NCBI GenBank assembly: GCA_018644785.1
Contig: JABGPV010000039.1
Location: 1 to 25,031, forward strand
DNA: 25,031 nucleotides
From: Deltaproteobacteria bacterium
GTDB taxonomy: Bacteria; Desulfobacterota; DSM-4660; Desulfatiglandales; Desulfatiglandaceae
Direction of reading: 5' to 3'
Shown: piece after piece, positions 15,801-21,695 of the stretch
Layout of the letters: each line of letters begins with the position of its first letter
Numbering within the stretch: the stretch's first letter is position 1
Notes under the pieces: generated by a model
The model's database searches: none
Told to the model about the DNA's origin: nothing
What the model saw: the letters and a program-made list of their open reading frames with translations, nothing else
Made by a program: the position numbers and the translations under genes

Positions 15801-15991
15801 GCGCCGGGATCCTTTTCTTCTCGAAGCGCCTTTTCCACAACCTCTTTGATGAAAGACGCATAACGGGCCAGCTGTTCCTCCGGATCGAGCTTTCCCAGGA
15901 CGGAGCGCAGTTCAGGATGCCGATTGAGGGTCTCGGATAAATCCTCATCCAGCAGTCGATCGTATATGCCGTATGGAGGGACCGTAGTCAC
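12860..15991 (-). CDS. PLD-nuclease / DEAH-helicase / DUF3427-type protein
   Basis: A 1043-aa multidomain protein. Residues about 115-280 form a phospholipase-D-type nuclease domain with one HKD-like motif (H215-x-K217, then IGSANMSGAAM). Residues 310-700 are a superfamily 2 helicase: Q-motif-like HPFQERILEAL, Walker A AATGTGKT (338-345), DEAH at 434-437, LGLTATPERMDG and QLGRGLRHAPEKDCLTVLDFVG. The remainder (about 720-1043) matches the DUF3427 type, with DLEEILTWCSEQTQ and REFSPSTMYADYPISRELMHWESQS. Relatives are found in defence islands. The GTG start at 15991 overlaps the Nudix stop (GTGA), so the two are coupled. The HNH restriction gene follows 81 bp later. It likely translocates on DNA and cleaves or remodels it, which is inference. 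Confidence 0.88.
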   Translation of the reverse strand: MTTVPPYGIYDRLLDEDLSETLNRHPELRSVLGKLDPEEQLARYASFIKEVVEKALREEKDPGARLAMCNRLIEVVSNGSEKRHFEKRSVSGAKKPLLLEVTPPHYGARGMPRPHTSIFESSLFTGSPYEPQLAHELQEEMRSADEVDILISFIKWSGLRLLIPAFEDLRTRGVPVRLITTSYMGASDVPAVLWLAGLPNVKVKVSYDTQRTRLHAKAYHFKRLSGFSSAYIGSANMSGAAMTSGLEWNLKVTAQDMVHILEKFTAEFETYWHNREFIRFDPDNPEPFKKAIARARNTHNRLDTPFFDLKPHPFQERILEALERERHIQGRMRNLVIAATGTGKTVISAFDYKIFFKEKRGQARLLFLAHRKEILEQAIGTFRNVLRDRNFGELLVGKYEPERFDHLFCSVGMLSSRKLWKQVGSGFYDYIVIDEAHHGTAESYRPVFDCFSPQVLLGLTATPERMDGKSVAADFGNRFAAEIRLPEALAEKLLCPFHYFGVADPVALDQDRFWKNGKYDPAALENVYTGSHVLARQRLETILSTLNRYEPEMSRIKGIGFCVSIHHAEFMAQMFSERSIPSAALVAGTADQQRVSFLENFKSGKLMFLFTVDVFNEGLDVPELNTVLFLRPTESLTVFLQQLGRGLRHAPEKDCLTVLDFVGQAHRRYRIDSKLKALLPKHRFAIDREVELDFPHLPPGCAIQFDRLSRQYVLRNIRENLRNLAVQIPERLQTFAHETGKPLNFGNFVRYHDYEPETLLVKDSWSGWKARARIGPQPKDPDLQILKKGLVRAVFIDGPGEIALLRHVIGKLGELDVSSAVSVSGNSQMPVHYRLWGDSGKRFQMASIEDSFAQFAKNPSILSDLEEILTWCSEQTQVDGRIPKLPFPCSLELHARYGMRDIQAAFGRATLATAGQRGIGVLHFKEIKTYALLVTFQKTEREFSPSTMYADYPISRELMHWESQSNTARTSEAGRNLTQHADLGHTILVFARDQKKRNGCAVPFSFLGPARIVSYERDRPIRVVWRLKYPMPVQVFEDNRRGG

Positions 15992-16416
15992 AGGGATTCC
16001 CTTTTTTGAACCTTGGGCATTTTAAGGTAGTCGCGAAGCACGGGCCGGTCTGCTTCAGCCCAGTCGAGCTCAGGCAATTTTGAAGGGCTCAGCCACACAA
16101 AAGCGGCATGTTCATGGAGCACAATCTCCCCCGACCGGATGCCGCAGATGAAGGGATGAAGGACCACGGTAAAGGCCTGGTAGGCGTGGGTCATGGGTTT
16201 GAGCGCTTCCCCGACCTCCACGTTCAGCGCCAGTTCCTCCTCCAGTTCCCGTCTCAAACATTCCTCCGGAGTTTCATTTTTTTCAATTTTGCCACCCGGA
16301 AACTCCCATTTAAGAGGCAGACTCATCCTCGCGTTTCGTTGAACGGCCAACGTAAGATCACCTTTCCGGATAATGGCGCAGGAGACGTGGATTCGTTTTA
16401 CGGGTCTTTCGGTCAA
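15988..16416 (-). CDS. Nudix hydrolase, MutT-like (deoxy)nucleoside triphosphate pyrophosphohydrolase
   Basis: A 142-aa Nudix protein. The box runs from G42 to about L64: G42-x5-E48-x7-R56-E57-L58-x-E60-E61, with Ala instead of the usual Gly at position 63. WEFPGGKIEKNETPEECL and VVLHPFICGIRSGEIVLHEHAAFVWL match MutT/8-oxo-dGTPase-like members. The start is TTG 16416, behind AGGAAGAG about 9 nt upstream; no ATG gives a complete fold. It is the first gene of the operon and overlaps the PLD/helicase gene by 4 nt. That coupling suggests a role in the same system rather than general nucleotide-pool cleaning, though housekeeping MutT remains possible. Confidence 0.88.
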   Translation of the reverse strand: MTERPVKRIHVSCAIIRKGDLTLAVQRNARMSLPLKWEFPGGKIEKNETPEECLRRELEEELALNVEVGEALKPMTHAYQAFTVVLHPFICGIRSGEIVLHEHAAFVWLSPSKLPELDWAEADRPVLRDYLKMPKVQKRESL

Positions 16417-16584
16417 AGGATTGCTCTTCCTTGTTTTTGCATCTGTAATGGGTGATGATGTCAGATCTGCGCTTGAATCAAGCTTATTCTGTCAATGGGT
16501 CAAAAGTAGAATAGCCTTTTTTCTGTTTATCTATCCCGAAAAAAACGAATAGGGAGGATAGGGAACAGAGAGGCCCCACACGTT

Positions 16585-17025
16585 CTACCGATTACCCTTA
16601 TCGCCCCGGTTTCCCTTGCCGCCTGAACCATCGTTTTTACCGGACCCGCCGCCAGAACCACTGCCGGATCCCGCGCCATAACCGGAACCATCCCGGGGTC
16701 GTTCTCCGGTGCCGGTCCCGTCTTTGGCACCGGAGCCTTTGCCCTTTCGCTGTCCGGAACCGCTGCCGTCGCACTGCCCGGACTCACCACCTCTGCCGCC
16801 TCCCCTGCCCCCGCGAGCCAGAAGGATATTCATGCCAGCATTCTGGTGATCAGCGACCATCCGGTGTGTGGGTTGGGTTCGGGAAGAAAGCCAGTCACTG
16901 GCATCAAACGGGCCGGAATCCGCGCTTGTGGGTGCTCCCCAGGAGATGACGGCAATGCCCAATCCCATGCTAAGCACTTTTACCCATCCTGTACGCTTTC
17001 GCGAATTTTCGGTTATCCGTTTCAT
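16585..17025 (-). CDS. Gly-rich low-complexity exported protein
   Basis: A 146-aa hypothetical protein. After a basic N-terminus (MKRITENSRKRTGW) comes a hydrophobic stretch, VKVLSMGLGIAVISWGAPTSA, that reads as a signal peptide. A short region follows (SGPFDASDWLSSRTQP), then from about residue 71 a Gly/Ser/Asp/Lys-rich tail of GSG, GTG and GSGYG units with a single Cys. I chose ATG 17025; a longer frame to 17178 would place the signal peptide internally. The ribosome-binding site is weak (AGAAAGAAG). Gly-rich tails can serve in surface or matrix interactions, but no function is recognisable. The tail is low complexity, so homology search hits there would be unreliable. Confidence 0.6.
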   Translation of the reverse strand: MKRITENSRKRTGWVKVLSMGLGIAVISWGAPTSADSGPFDASDWLSSRTQPTHRMVADHQNAGMNILLARGGRGGGRGGESGQCDGSGSGQRKGKGSGAKDGTGTGERPRDGSGYGAGSGSGSGGGSGKNDGSGGKGNRGDKGNR

Positions 17026-17180
17026 GATTGAACTTCTTTCTGTGGTTCCTGCTATATTCAACCCGGTAAAGGATGGACGCGGAACGTCCCTTGTGCGTTC
17101 CTTTTCTGCCGTCCCGATGGGACTGAAAAAAATACCTGGTCGTCTAAACCCGGCAATGAATTGCCGGGCTATTTTCAATT

Positions 17181-17221
17181 GTCTCTACGAGACAGCGTTC
17201 CCACGCAGGAGCGTGGGAACG
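17181..17221. repeat. GTTCCCACGC hairpin repeat with leading GTCTC hairpin
   Basis: CGTTCCCACGC (17196-17206) and GCGTGGGAACG (17211-17221) are perfect 11-bp arms around AGGA. A small hairpin, GTCTC-TAC-GAGAC (17181-17193), precedes it. It is the same family as 18755-18780 and 11771-11818. It lies upstream of the Gly-rich gene. Confidence 0.8.
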
Positions 17222-17311
17222 AGGGAAAAAGCCTGATGACCCCTTTTGCCCCTATACAGCCCCTTTGCACAATTCACATCCGCTACCCCGGCTGGCCTAA
17301 TTTTCATGCCC

Positions 17312-17461
17312 TTATTGCCCCTTTAGCGCCCCTTTTGTTAACTGGTAGTAAACGCCCTTTCCCGTCGTTCCGATCTTTTTCAAGAGACCGAAAGCGACCA
17401 GATCACTTAGATCCGTGGATGCGGTTCTTTTGGCAGCTGATGAAGATCTTGTATTGTGCAT
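17312..17461 (-). pseudogene. Remnant of a Fic-family C-terminal winged-helix domain
   Basis: A 49-codon frame within the otherwise empty 17222-17520 gap reads SAAKRTASTDLSDLVAFGLL, then KKIGTTGKGVYYQLTKGALKGQ. This strongly resembles the C-terminal winged helix of Fic/DUF4172-type proteins (RTATRDLxDLVxKGLLKKIGTTGKGTYY). Beyond the stop the same frame still reads KGQ/CELCKGAV-like fragments separated by further stops, as expected of a decaying tail. The Fic catalytic domain (HPFxxGNGR) is absent upstream. I call it a gene remnant, not a functional small gene. Confidence 0.55.
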
Positions 17462-17520
17462 CCGACATAACCATCAGTCCTTTTACCGAATGGTTTGTTC
17501 AATCATGATGAAGGGGCAAA

Positions 17521-18729
17521 TCAGCCGGCCACATCCTTTCTGGAAACGAATTTTCGTTTGTTTTTCACAATCTGGTCCGCCAGCACCCCTGCCCTTTCCT
17601 CAATCTCCAGCCGTTTGTGGATGGGTTGGGTTTGTGCGTATTCCGTAAAAATGTTGATGAAGTCGAACATGGTGGCGTTTGTGCGGTGTGGCGAATTGAA
17701 AACCCGGGAGGCGTACTTTCCGGCGAATGTTTTCGGGATGCGATCGATAATGGAAGCCTCATATTCTGCCTGCTCCGCACGGATCATACGGGTCTTGTGC
17801 CGTTTAGGGATTCGGTGTTCCGCCATGATTCTGGACCGGGAACCGGGGATAATGTCGAACACCTTTCCCGACATTTTGGTCCGGGCCAGGGATTCGGGAT
17901 CAAAATCGATGGCCATGAGGGATTTGACGGCCGTTCCGGTGGACCCGATCTTCCGTTCCACTTCGCGAAATGACTTCTCCAGTCTTTTCATGAAATTCTG
18001 TCGTTTGCCGGAATGAAATACCCGGGCGTGGGAAGTGCCGGCCGGCACAATCAAACCGTTGGCGCAAAGGAGGCGGTTGACAAAATACTGGATGCTCACG
18101 GCCGCATCCCCCACCATGCTGTTCTTGAATTGAATGCCGATCTCCGTTACATCCTCCCCCTCACCGCCTGGCCCGGTCACGCGGCCGCTTTCGATCTTGA
18201 GGATGAACCTCAAAAACAACTGGGTGTTGACGGAGAAGCCGTTTACGTATCGAAACCGCCCGAGGCTGTCTTTGGGGAAAAAAGCGATCTGGCCACCACT
18301 CAGAAGGTCCTGGATGTCCCGGATGAAATCCTGGTTGGAGTAAAACACGTAAGATTTGGAAACCGCTCCGAGCACAGTACCGGACCGGGTGTTGACCACA
18401 AAATCATGATCTTCAAGCCGCTCCATCATGTCCTGCTGAACCATCAGGTCGTTTAAGAGTTCGCTGATGAGCCCCGGCCGCTCAACCCGCTGCAGGGTGT
18501 CCAGGCGGAGGTTCAGCTTTTGGGTCAGTACGCGGATGCCGTTGTGGTTGAACCGCAAAAACCTGTTTTCATCCCCGAAATATTCATCATCGAAAAAACG
18601 GGCGCCTTTTTCGATCAATTCCCGGATGGACACCCTTTCGAGCCGGTCCTCGTTGTGGGATATCCAACCGTCAACGTCCTTCAGGCTTGAAAACTGCGTC
18701 TCGACGATGGGTTCACACAAAAACGGCAT
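17521..18729 (-). CDS. DUF932-like hypothetical protein
   Basis: A 402-aa protein without signal peptide or membrane segments. RFFDDEYFGDENRFLRFNHNG, SKSYVFYSNQDFIRDIQDLL, then YFVNRLLCANGLIVPAGTSHARVFHSG and a helical MKRLEKSFREVERKI resemble the DUF932 group of phage- and plasmid-associated proteins, in which a conserved C-x-N-G/T and a later H are typical. The match is by eye and only moderate. ATG 18729 has a perfect GGAGGAG 4-5 nt upstream. The longer frame to 18822 would translate through a hairpin repeat (SRSHAPAWERIRK), so it is rejected. Its role is unknown; relatives are linked to mobile elements. Confidence 0.6.
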   Translation of the reverse strand: MPFLCEPIVETQFSSLKDVDGWISHNEDRLERVSIRELIEKGARFFDDEYFGDENRFLRFNHNGIRVLTQKLNLRLDTLQRVERPGLISELLNDLMVQQDMMERLEDHDFVVNTRSGTVLGAVSKSYVFYSNQDFIRDIQDLLSGGQIAFFPKDSLGRFRYVNGFSVNTQLFLRFILKIESGRVTGPGGEGEDVTEIGIQFKNSMVGDAAVSIQYFVNRLLCANGLIVPAGTSHARVFHSGKRQNFMKRLEKSFREVERKIGSTGTAVKSLMAIDFDPESLARTKMSGKVFDIIPGSRSRIMAEHRIPKRHKTRMIRAEQAEYEASIIDRIPKTFAGKYASRVFNSPHRTNATMFDFINIFTEYAQTQPIHKRLEIEERAGVLADQIVKNKRKFVSRKDVAG

Positions 18730-18754
18730 TTTCTCCTCCGGTTGTTTTCGGATG

Positions 18755-18780
18755 CGTTCCCACGCTGGAGCGTGGGAACG
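18755..18780. repeat. GTTCCCACGC hairpin repeat
   Basis: CGTTCCCACGC (18755-18765), loop TGGA, GCGTGGGAACG (18770-18780): perfect 11-bp arms, identical to those at 17196-17221. It lies 26 bp upstream of the DUF932-like start codon, inside the likely 5' untranslated region. Confidence 0.8.
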
Positions 18781-18805
18781 AGAATAGCCCGGGGCTAAGA
18801 AATAC

Positions 18806-18846
18806 AAAACCCCGTTCTCCATACTGTTTGGAAGTAACAGGGTTTT
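18806..18846. terminator. Possible bidirectional terminator hairpin
   Basis: AAAACCCCGTT (18806-18816) pairs with AACAGGGTTTT (18836-18846) except for one G-U/mismatch position, with T-runs on the outside on both strands. No gene obviously ends here now, so it may be left over from a lost neighbour. Confidence 0.35.
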
Positions 18847-19170
18847 TTGGCTCGATTCAAACCATTCTCAATCCTCTTTTTTTCATTGAATCAAAGAAGG
18901 AATTTGGTTCACGAATTCGTTATAATGTTGCCTACACCTAACTAGTCATTAAGTCAATATATATTTTATTCCGAACACCGCTTTGTGGTCGTTTCCCTTC
19001 CTGCTCATGGCACCTTGCACCCCACATCCCAATCCGTGGGGCAATTTCTCCATATATCTCTACGCCCATCGATTGCGTCTTCTGCTTGAAAACCTCTCGA
19101 TTCTTGAATCCACTATATTTCTGTCCGGGTCATCTGTTCCAGATAATTCCTGATAACGGTATCCATGTTT
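18847..19170. other. Intergenic stretch without recognisable genes
   Basis: No ORF of credible composition, RNA gene or repeat was recognised between the terminator-like hairpin and the MITE-like element at 19171. Short AT-rich segments (TATATATTTTATT near 18958-18970) are present. It may be degraded coding sequence. Confidence 0.4.
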
Positions 19171-19346
19171 AGGGAACTTCCAAAAAATAATCTACGCATC
19201 CTGCTTGCCCTTTTGCCCGCCTTCTACGTTGTGACAACAGGCACATAGCTCACTATGCACCTGATATCACGCCTTGCCTGATCTTGTAAAAACGGGGGAA
19301 CAAAAGTTCTGCGCGATATGCGTATATTATTTTCTTCCAGTTCCCT
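19171..19346. mobile_element. MITE-like element, about 176 bp, imperfect terminal inverted repeats
   Basis: The left end AGGGAACTTCCAAAAAATAA and following TCTACGCAT match the complement of the right end (AGGGAACTGGAAGAAAATAA, then TATACGCAT), about 24 of 29 positions. Inside is a second hairpin, CAGGCACATAG-ctca-CTATGCACCTG. ATGT flanks both sides (19165-19168 and 19348-19351), possibly a target duplication. It has no coding capacity. The structure is that of a non-autonomous transposon or palindromic repeat. Confidence 0.55.
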
Positions 19347-19400
19347 TATGTCTCCTTTCGCTGAGTTTGGAGGTATCGTAACAACGGAATTATCATCGGT

Positions 19401-20139
19401 TCATTTATTCGCACTCCCCCGCCACGGTCCGCCTTGTACCCAGACCAACTCAAAAGATCTATTCTGGAGCAATGCTTCGATCACAGGTCTCAGGAAAGCA
19501 GCCACATCCCCAACAACGGCATCAAGGTCTCCTGCTATCATATCCGGTTTGGCTTTGCGGACGAATGCCCGCCACTGAGTCTGTTTCTGTGTGTCTTTCC
19601 TGAAGGCATCGGAGAAGGCAAACGGCAGACCGTCAGGCAGCGGCGTGGAGCGACGCTCAAAGGTGTTGTGCACAGCTTGGCACAGGGTCTCGCCTCCAAA
19701 CTCAAAGAGCCTGCTCAAAAGCCAACAGATCAGCATCCTTAGTCACTCGGTAATTCTGCCCCTTCCAAACCAAAAACAGACTTGCTCCTTTGAGAATAAA
19801 CCTGTCGGCATAGGAGGATGTGCTAAGGAACGTGGCCGCAATAACTTCCCCAACCATGCATCATAGCTTCAGACCATCTTCGCCCGATCTGAAATAACAA
19901 AAACATTGAAATAGCTTGCTATTCCCTCAGCTTTTGTGATTTCAGATCGAACAAATCTGGCCCAAATCTATGCGCCTTCTTGTGAAAGCTATTACGGCCA
20001 CGTTCCTAAGGCGGTACAGCAGACGTTCAACTCCATAGCGGAAGAGCAATAGGTTAAAATCTTCTCCGTTGGCCTTTGCATAGGCAAGTATCCGCCGAAA
20101 GACAGAATGCCCGAAATTTTGTTTTTTTGCCACACTCAT
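19401..20139 (-). pseudogene. abiEii: AbiEii/AbiGii-type toxin gene, disrupted by a MITE and an internal deletion
   Basis: Three pieces of a type IV toxin nucleotidyltransferase lie in order. The first (20139 to about 20011) reads MSVAKKQNFGHSVFRRILAY, then NGEDFNLLLFRYGVERLLYRL. The second (about 19822 to 19720) reads RFILKGASLFLVWKGQNYRV, then TKDADLL, holding the nucleotidyltransferase core start. The third (about 19730 to 19401) reads LLSRLFEFGGETLCQAVHNTFERR, then FSDAFRKDTQKQTQWRAFVRK and ends at a TAG. A 178-bp element with a CTAAG target duplication splits pieces one and two. Between pieces two and three roughly 110-130 codons are missing, and the frame shifts at a GATCTG/TTGG junction. 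The toxin must be inactive. Its start overlaps the antitoxin stop by 4 nt, the normal AbiE arrangement. Confidence 0.85.
19828..20005. mobile_element. 178-bp MITE inserted in abiEii, with CTAAG target-site duplication
   Basis: Terminal inverted repeats GAACGTGGCCG (19828-19838) and CGGCCACGTTC (19995-20005) are perfect over 11 bp and continue imperfectly to about 20. An inner pair, CGATCTGAAATAACAAAA against the complement of TTTTGTGATTTCAGATCG, matches at 17 of 18. CTAAG stands on both sides (19823-19827 and 20006-20010). Removing the element and one CTAAG restores the frame RLLYRLSTSSYADRFILKG, exactly the sequence expected of AbiEii. The element has no ORF, so an outside transposase must have moved it. 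Confidence 0.85.
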
Positions 20140-20732
20140 ACAACCCCTTCCAGATAAGGGCGCATCACATTCGCAACGCGACAGACTTTAGCGGCGCTCC
20201 AGAGCTCGTCCATTGTGGCTCTCCGAATCCGCCAGGTCTCGCGAAGTGCTTCCAACGCTACGTCCAGCCCAATCTTGTTCCGGAACTTAAAGCAATCAGC
20301 CACAGTCTTGGCCGGACTATAAACTTTTACCCGAACGTTACTCACCTTGTGCTCTTCGATGCCAAAGCTGAAGGCCTGACCAGAGAACCGCATCACCTGG
20401 AGAGGTGGATAATCAATTTCAGGTTTCCAGGATGTGCCCTCAATGGCTATCCACACTTCGTGGGGAAGCTGAGTGGTCAGGTTATGAAATTGGAGTGCTG
20501 AGAGCAAGCATATGACAGCGTTTGGAACTCGTTTAGCGACTTCAGCCAGCGAAAGAGACTCACTGGTCAGGCCATCTGGCAGGGTGTAGAGTCCGCGCCC
20601 TACACGCTCCAGTTCGCCATTTCGGTACAACCTGAGCAGGTATTCACGGGGAATACCTGCCGCCTCAACATCGCGGGGGCGAACGATCCCCATCCGCTGC
20701 ACAAGTTCAAAAATTCTCTCTTTTCGATTCAT
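20136..20732 (-). CDS. abiEi: AbiEi-type antitoxin / transcriptional repressor
   Basis: A 198-aa protein of the AbiEi (COG5340) group. The N-terminal winged helix reads MNRKERIFELVQRMGIVRPRDVEAAGIPREYLLRLYRNG and ERVGRGLYTLPD. The C-terminal domain has PNAVICLLSALQFHNLTTQLPHEVWIAI, then VKVYSPAKTVADCFKFRNKIGLDVALEALRE, a typical antitoxin core. AbiEi antitoxins repress the bicistronic operon by binding inverted repeats at the promoter. ATG 20732 has GGAG 7 nt upstream; earlier starts run through the operator. The gene appears intact although its partner toxin is dead, leaving a solitary repressor. Confidence 0.9.
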   Translation of the reverse strand: MNRKERIFELVQRMGIVRPRDVEAAGIPREYLLRLYRNGELERVGRGLYTLPDGLTSESLSLAEVAKRVPNAVICLLSALQFHNLTTQLPHEVWIAIEGTSWKPEIDYPPLQVMRFSGQAFSFGIEEHKVSNVRVKVYSPAKTVADCFKFRNKIGLDVALEALRETWRIRRATMDELWSAAKVCRVANVMRPYLEGVV

Positions 20733-20748
20733 GGGAGTCTCCTGTGTC

Positions 20749-20784
20749 ATTTCCTCTATAATTGTAGACAATATTTGAGGAAAT
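20749..20784 (-). promoter_or_regulatory. abiE promoter and 36-bp nested-dyad operator
   Basis: Perfect outer arms ATTTCCTC (20749-20756) and GAGGAAAT (20777-20784) enclose perfect inner arms ATTGT (20761-20765) and ACAAT (20768-20772), all on one centre at 20766/20767. On the minus strand TTGCAT, 16 nt and TACAAT form a promoter overlapping the dyad. This fits autorepression by AbiEi. Confidence 0.7.
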
Positions 20785-20916
20785 GCAACAAGAAACTTTC
20801 GCCCGCTTGACACAAGAGGAAAATGGCCCCCACCGGGGAATCGAGCAGGCGGAAAGGCCCCACGCAACTCACGCGGATTACAATGGTGGTTAACCGAAAT
20901 TTCAATTATTGCATGG

Positions 20917-20943
20917 TTGACAAAATAGAAATCAGCCTATAAT
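20917..20943 (+). promoter_or_regulatory. Promoter for the AbrB/PIN pair
   Basis: TTGACA (20917-20922) and TATAAT (20938-20943) are both consensus, with a short 15-nt spacer. They lie 40 bp before the antitoxin ATG and point away from the abiE promoter. Confidence 0.6.
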
Positions 20944-20983
20944 GTCTGAAAAAGTAAGAATAATGCAAAATAAGGGGTAAAAA

Positions 20984-21214
20984 ATGGAATCGGTCATAAC
21001 AAAAAAAGGGCAGGTGGTCGTACCTGTCTCATTGCGAAGAAAATATGGCATAGAGCCAGGAACAAAAGTGGTCTGGATTGATACCGGCTCGGTCATCAAA
21101 CTGATTCCCATTCCGGGAGACGCCGTGGGCGCCCTGCGTGGCTGTTCCGAAGGTGAGAACCTTACCGGGAGCCTGCTGAGGGACAGAGAGGAGGACAGAA
21201 AACGTGAAAACTGA
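20984..21214 (+). CDS. AbrB/SpoVT-type antitoxin
   Basis: A 76-aa protein whose first 45 residues are a complete AbrB-type swapped hairpin (MESVITKKGQVVVPVSLRRK, then YGIEPGTKVVWIDTGSVIKLIPIP). A charged C-terminal tail (SLLRDREEDRKREN) would engage the toxin. GGGG lies 6-7 nt before ATG 20984. It overlaps the PIN toxin gene by 11 nt. It probably neutralises that toxin and autoregulates the operon. Confidence 0.9.
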   Translation: MESVITKKGQVVVPVSLRRKYGIEPGTKVVWIDTGSVIKLIPIPGDAVGALRGCSEGENLTGSLLRDREEDRKREN

Positions 21215-21611
21215 TCTTTTCCTCCCCGATACCTCGGCAGTCCTTACGATGATGGATAACGAGGAAGGTGCTGAACTTGTGGAAGATATCCTTCGTACCA
21301 GGGAGATCCTCCTGCCTGCCATGGTCCTGTTTGAAGTCTATTACAAGAGCATCCAGTACAGGGGCATTGAAATCGCCGAGTTGAGGTATGCCACCCTGAA
21401 GAGCATCCGGGCCAGGCACATCTCGGAATTGACCGAACCGATTTTGCTGAAGGGAGGAGAGTTCAAGGCAACTTATGGAATGTCTCTGGCAGACGCGATT
21501 ATAGGCGCCTGTGCGTTCATTTACAACGCCACCCTGGTTCATAAGGACCCGGAGTTTGAAGCTCTCACTATGGTCAACCAGATGAAACTCCCTTACAAAT
21601 TGAAACAATAA
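21204..21611 (+). CDS. PIN-domain (VapC-type) toxin
   Basis: A 135-aa PIN protein: D9 in LFLPDTSAVLTMM, E44 in MVLFEVYYKS, D97 in YGMSLADAIIGACA and D115 in LVHKDPEFEAL are the expected acidic residues, so the RNase centre looks intact. The start is GTG 21204 with GAGGAGG about 9 nt upstream. It is translationally coupled to the AbrB-type antitoxin. A small hairpin (AGGGCC-CATAC-GGCCCT, 21614-21630) follows, possibly a weak terminator. Confidence 0.9.
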   Translation: MKTDLFLPDTSAVLTMMDNEEGAELVEDILRTREILLPAMVLFEVYYKSIQYRGIEIAELRYATLKSIRARHISELTEPILLKGGEFKATYGMSLADAIIGACAFIYNATLVHKDPEFEALTMVNQMKLPYKLKQ

Positions 21612-21613
21612 TC

Positions 21614-21630
21614 AGGGCCCATACGGCCCT
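21614..21630 (+). terminator. Small GC hairpin after the PIN toxin gene
   Basis: AGGGCC (21614-21619) and GGCCCT (21625-21630) pair perfectly around a 5-nt loop. There is no T-run, so a rho-independent terminator is only possible. Confidence 0.3.
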
Positions 21631-21695
21631 ATACCCCTTCCGGACCGGTTTCCTTTGGATTATGATATTTATTTGCATTTCAGGCGATTTTAGAT

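Noticed and set aside
18730..18822. Upstream start for the DUF932-like protein
   Set aside because: It would encode the hairpin repeat as SRSHAPAWER; ATG 18729 has a perfect GGAGGAG.
19434..19866. Plus-strand ORFs at 19434-19866
   Set aside because: They lie opposite the AbiEii remnant, whose minus-strand homology is clear.
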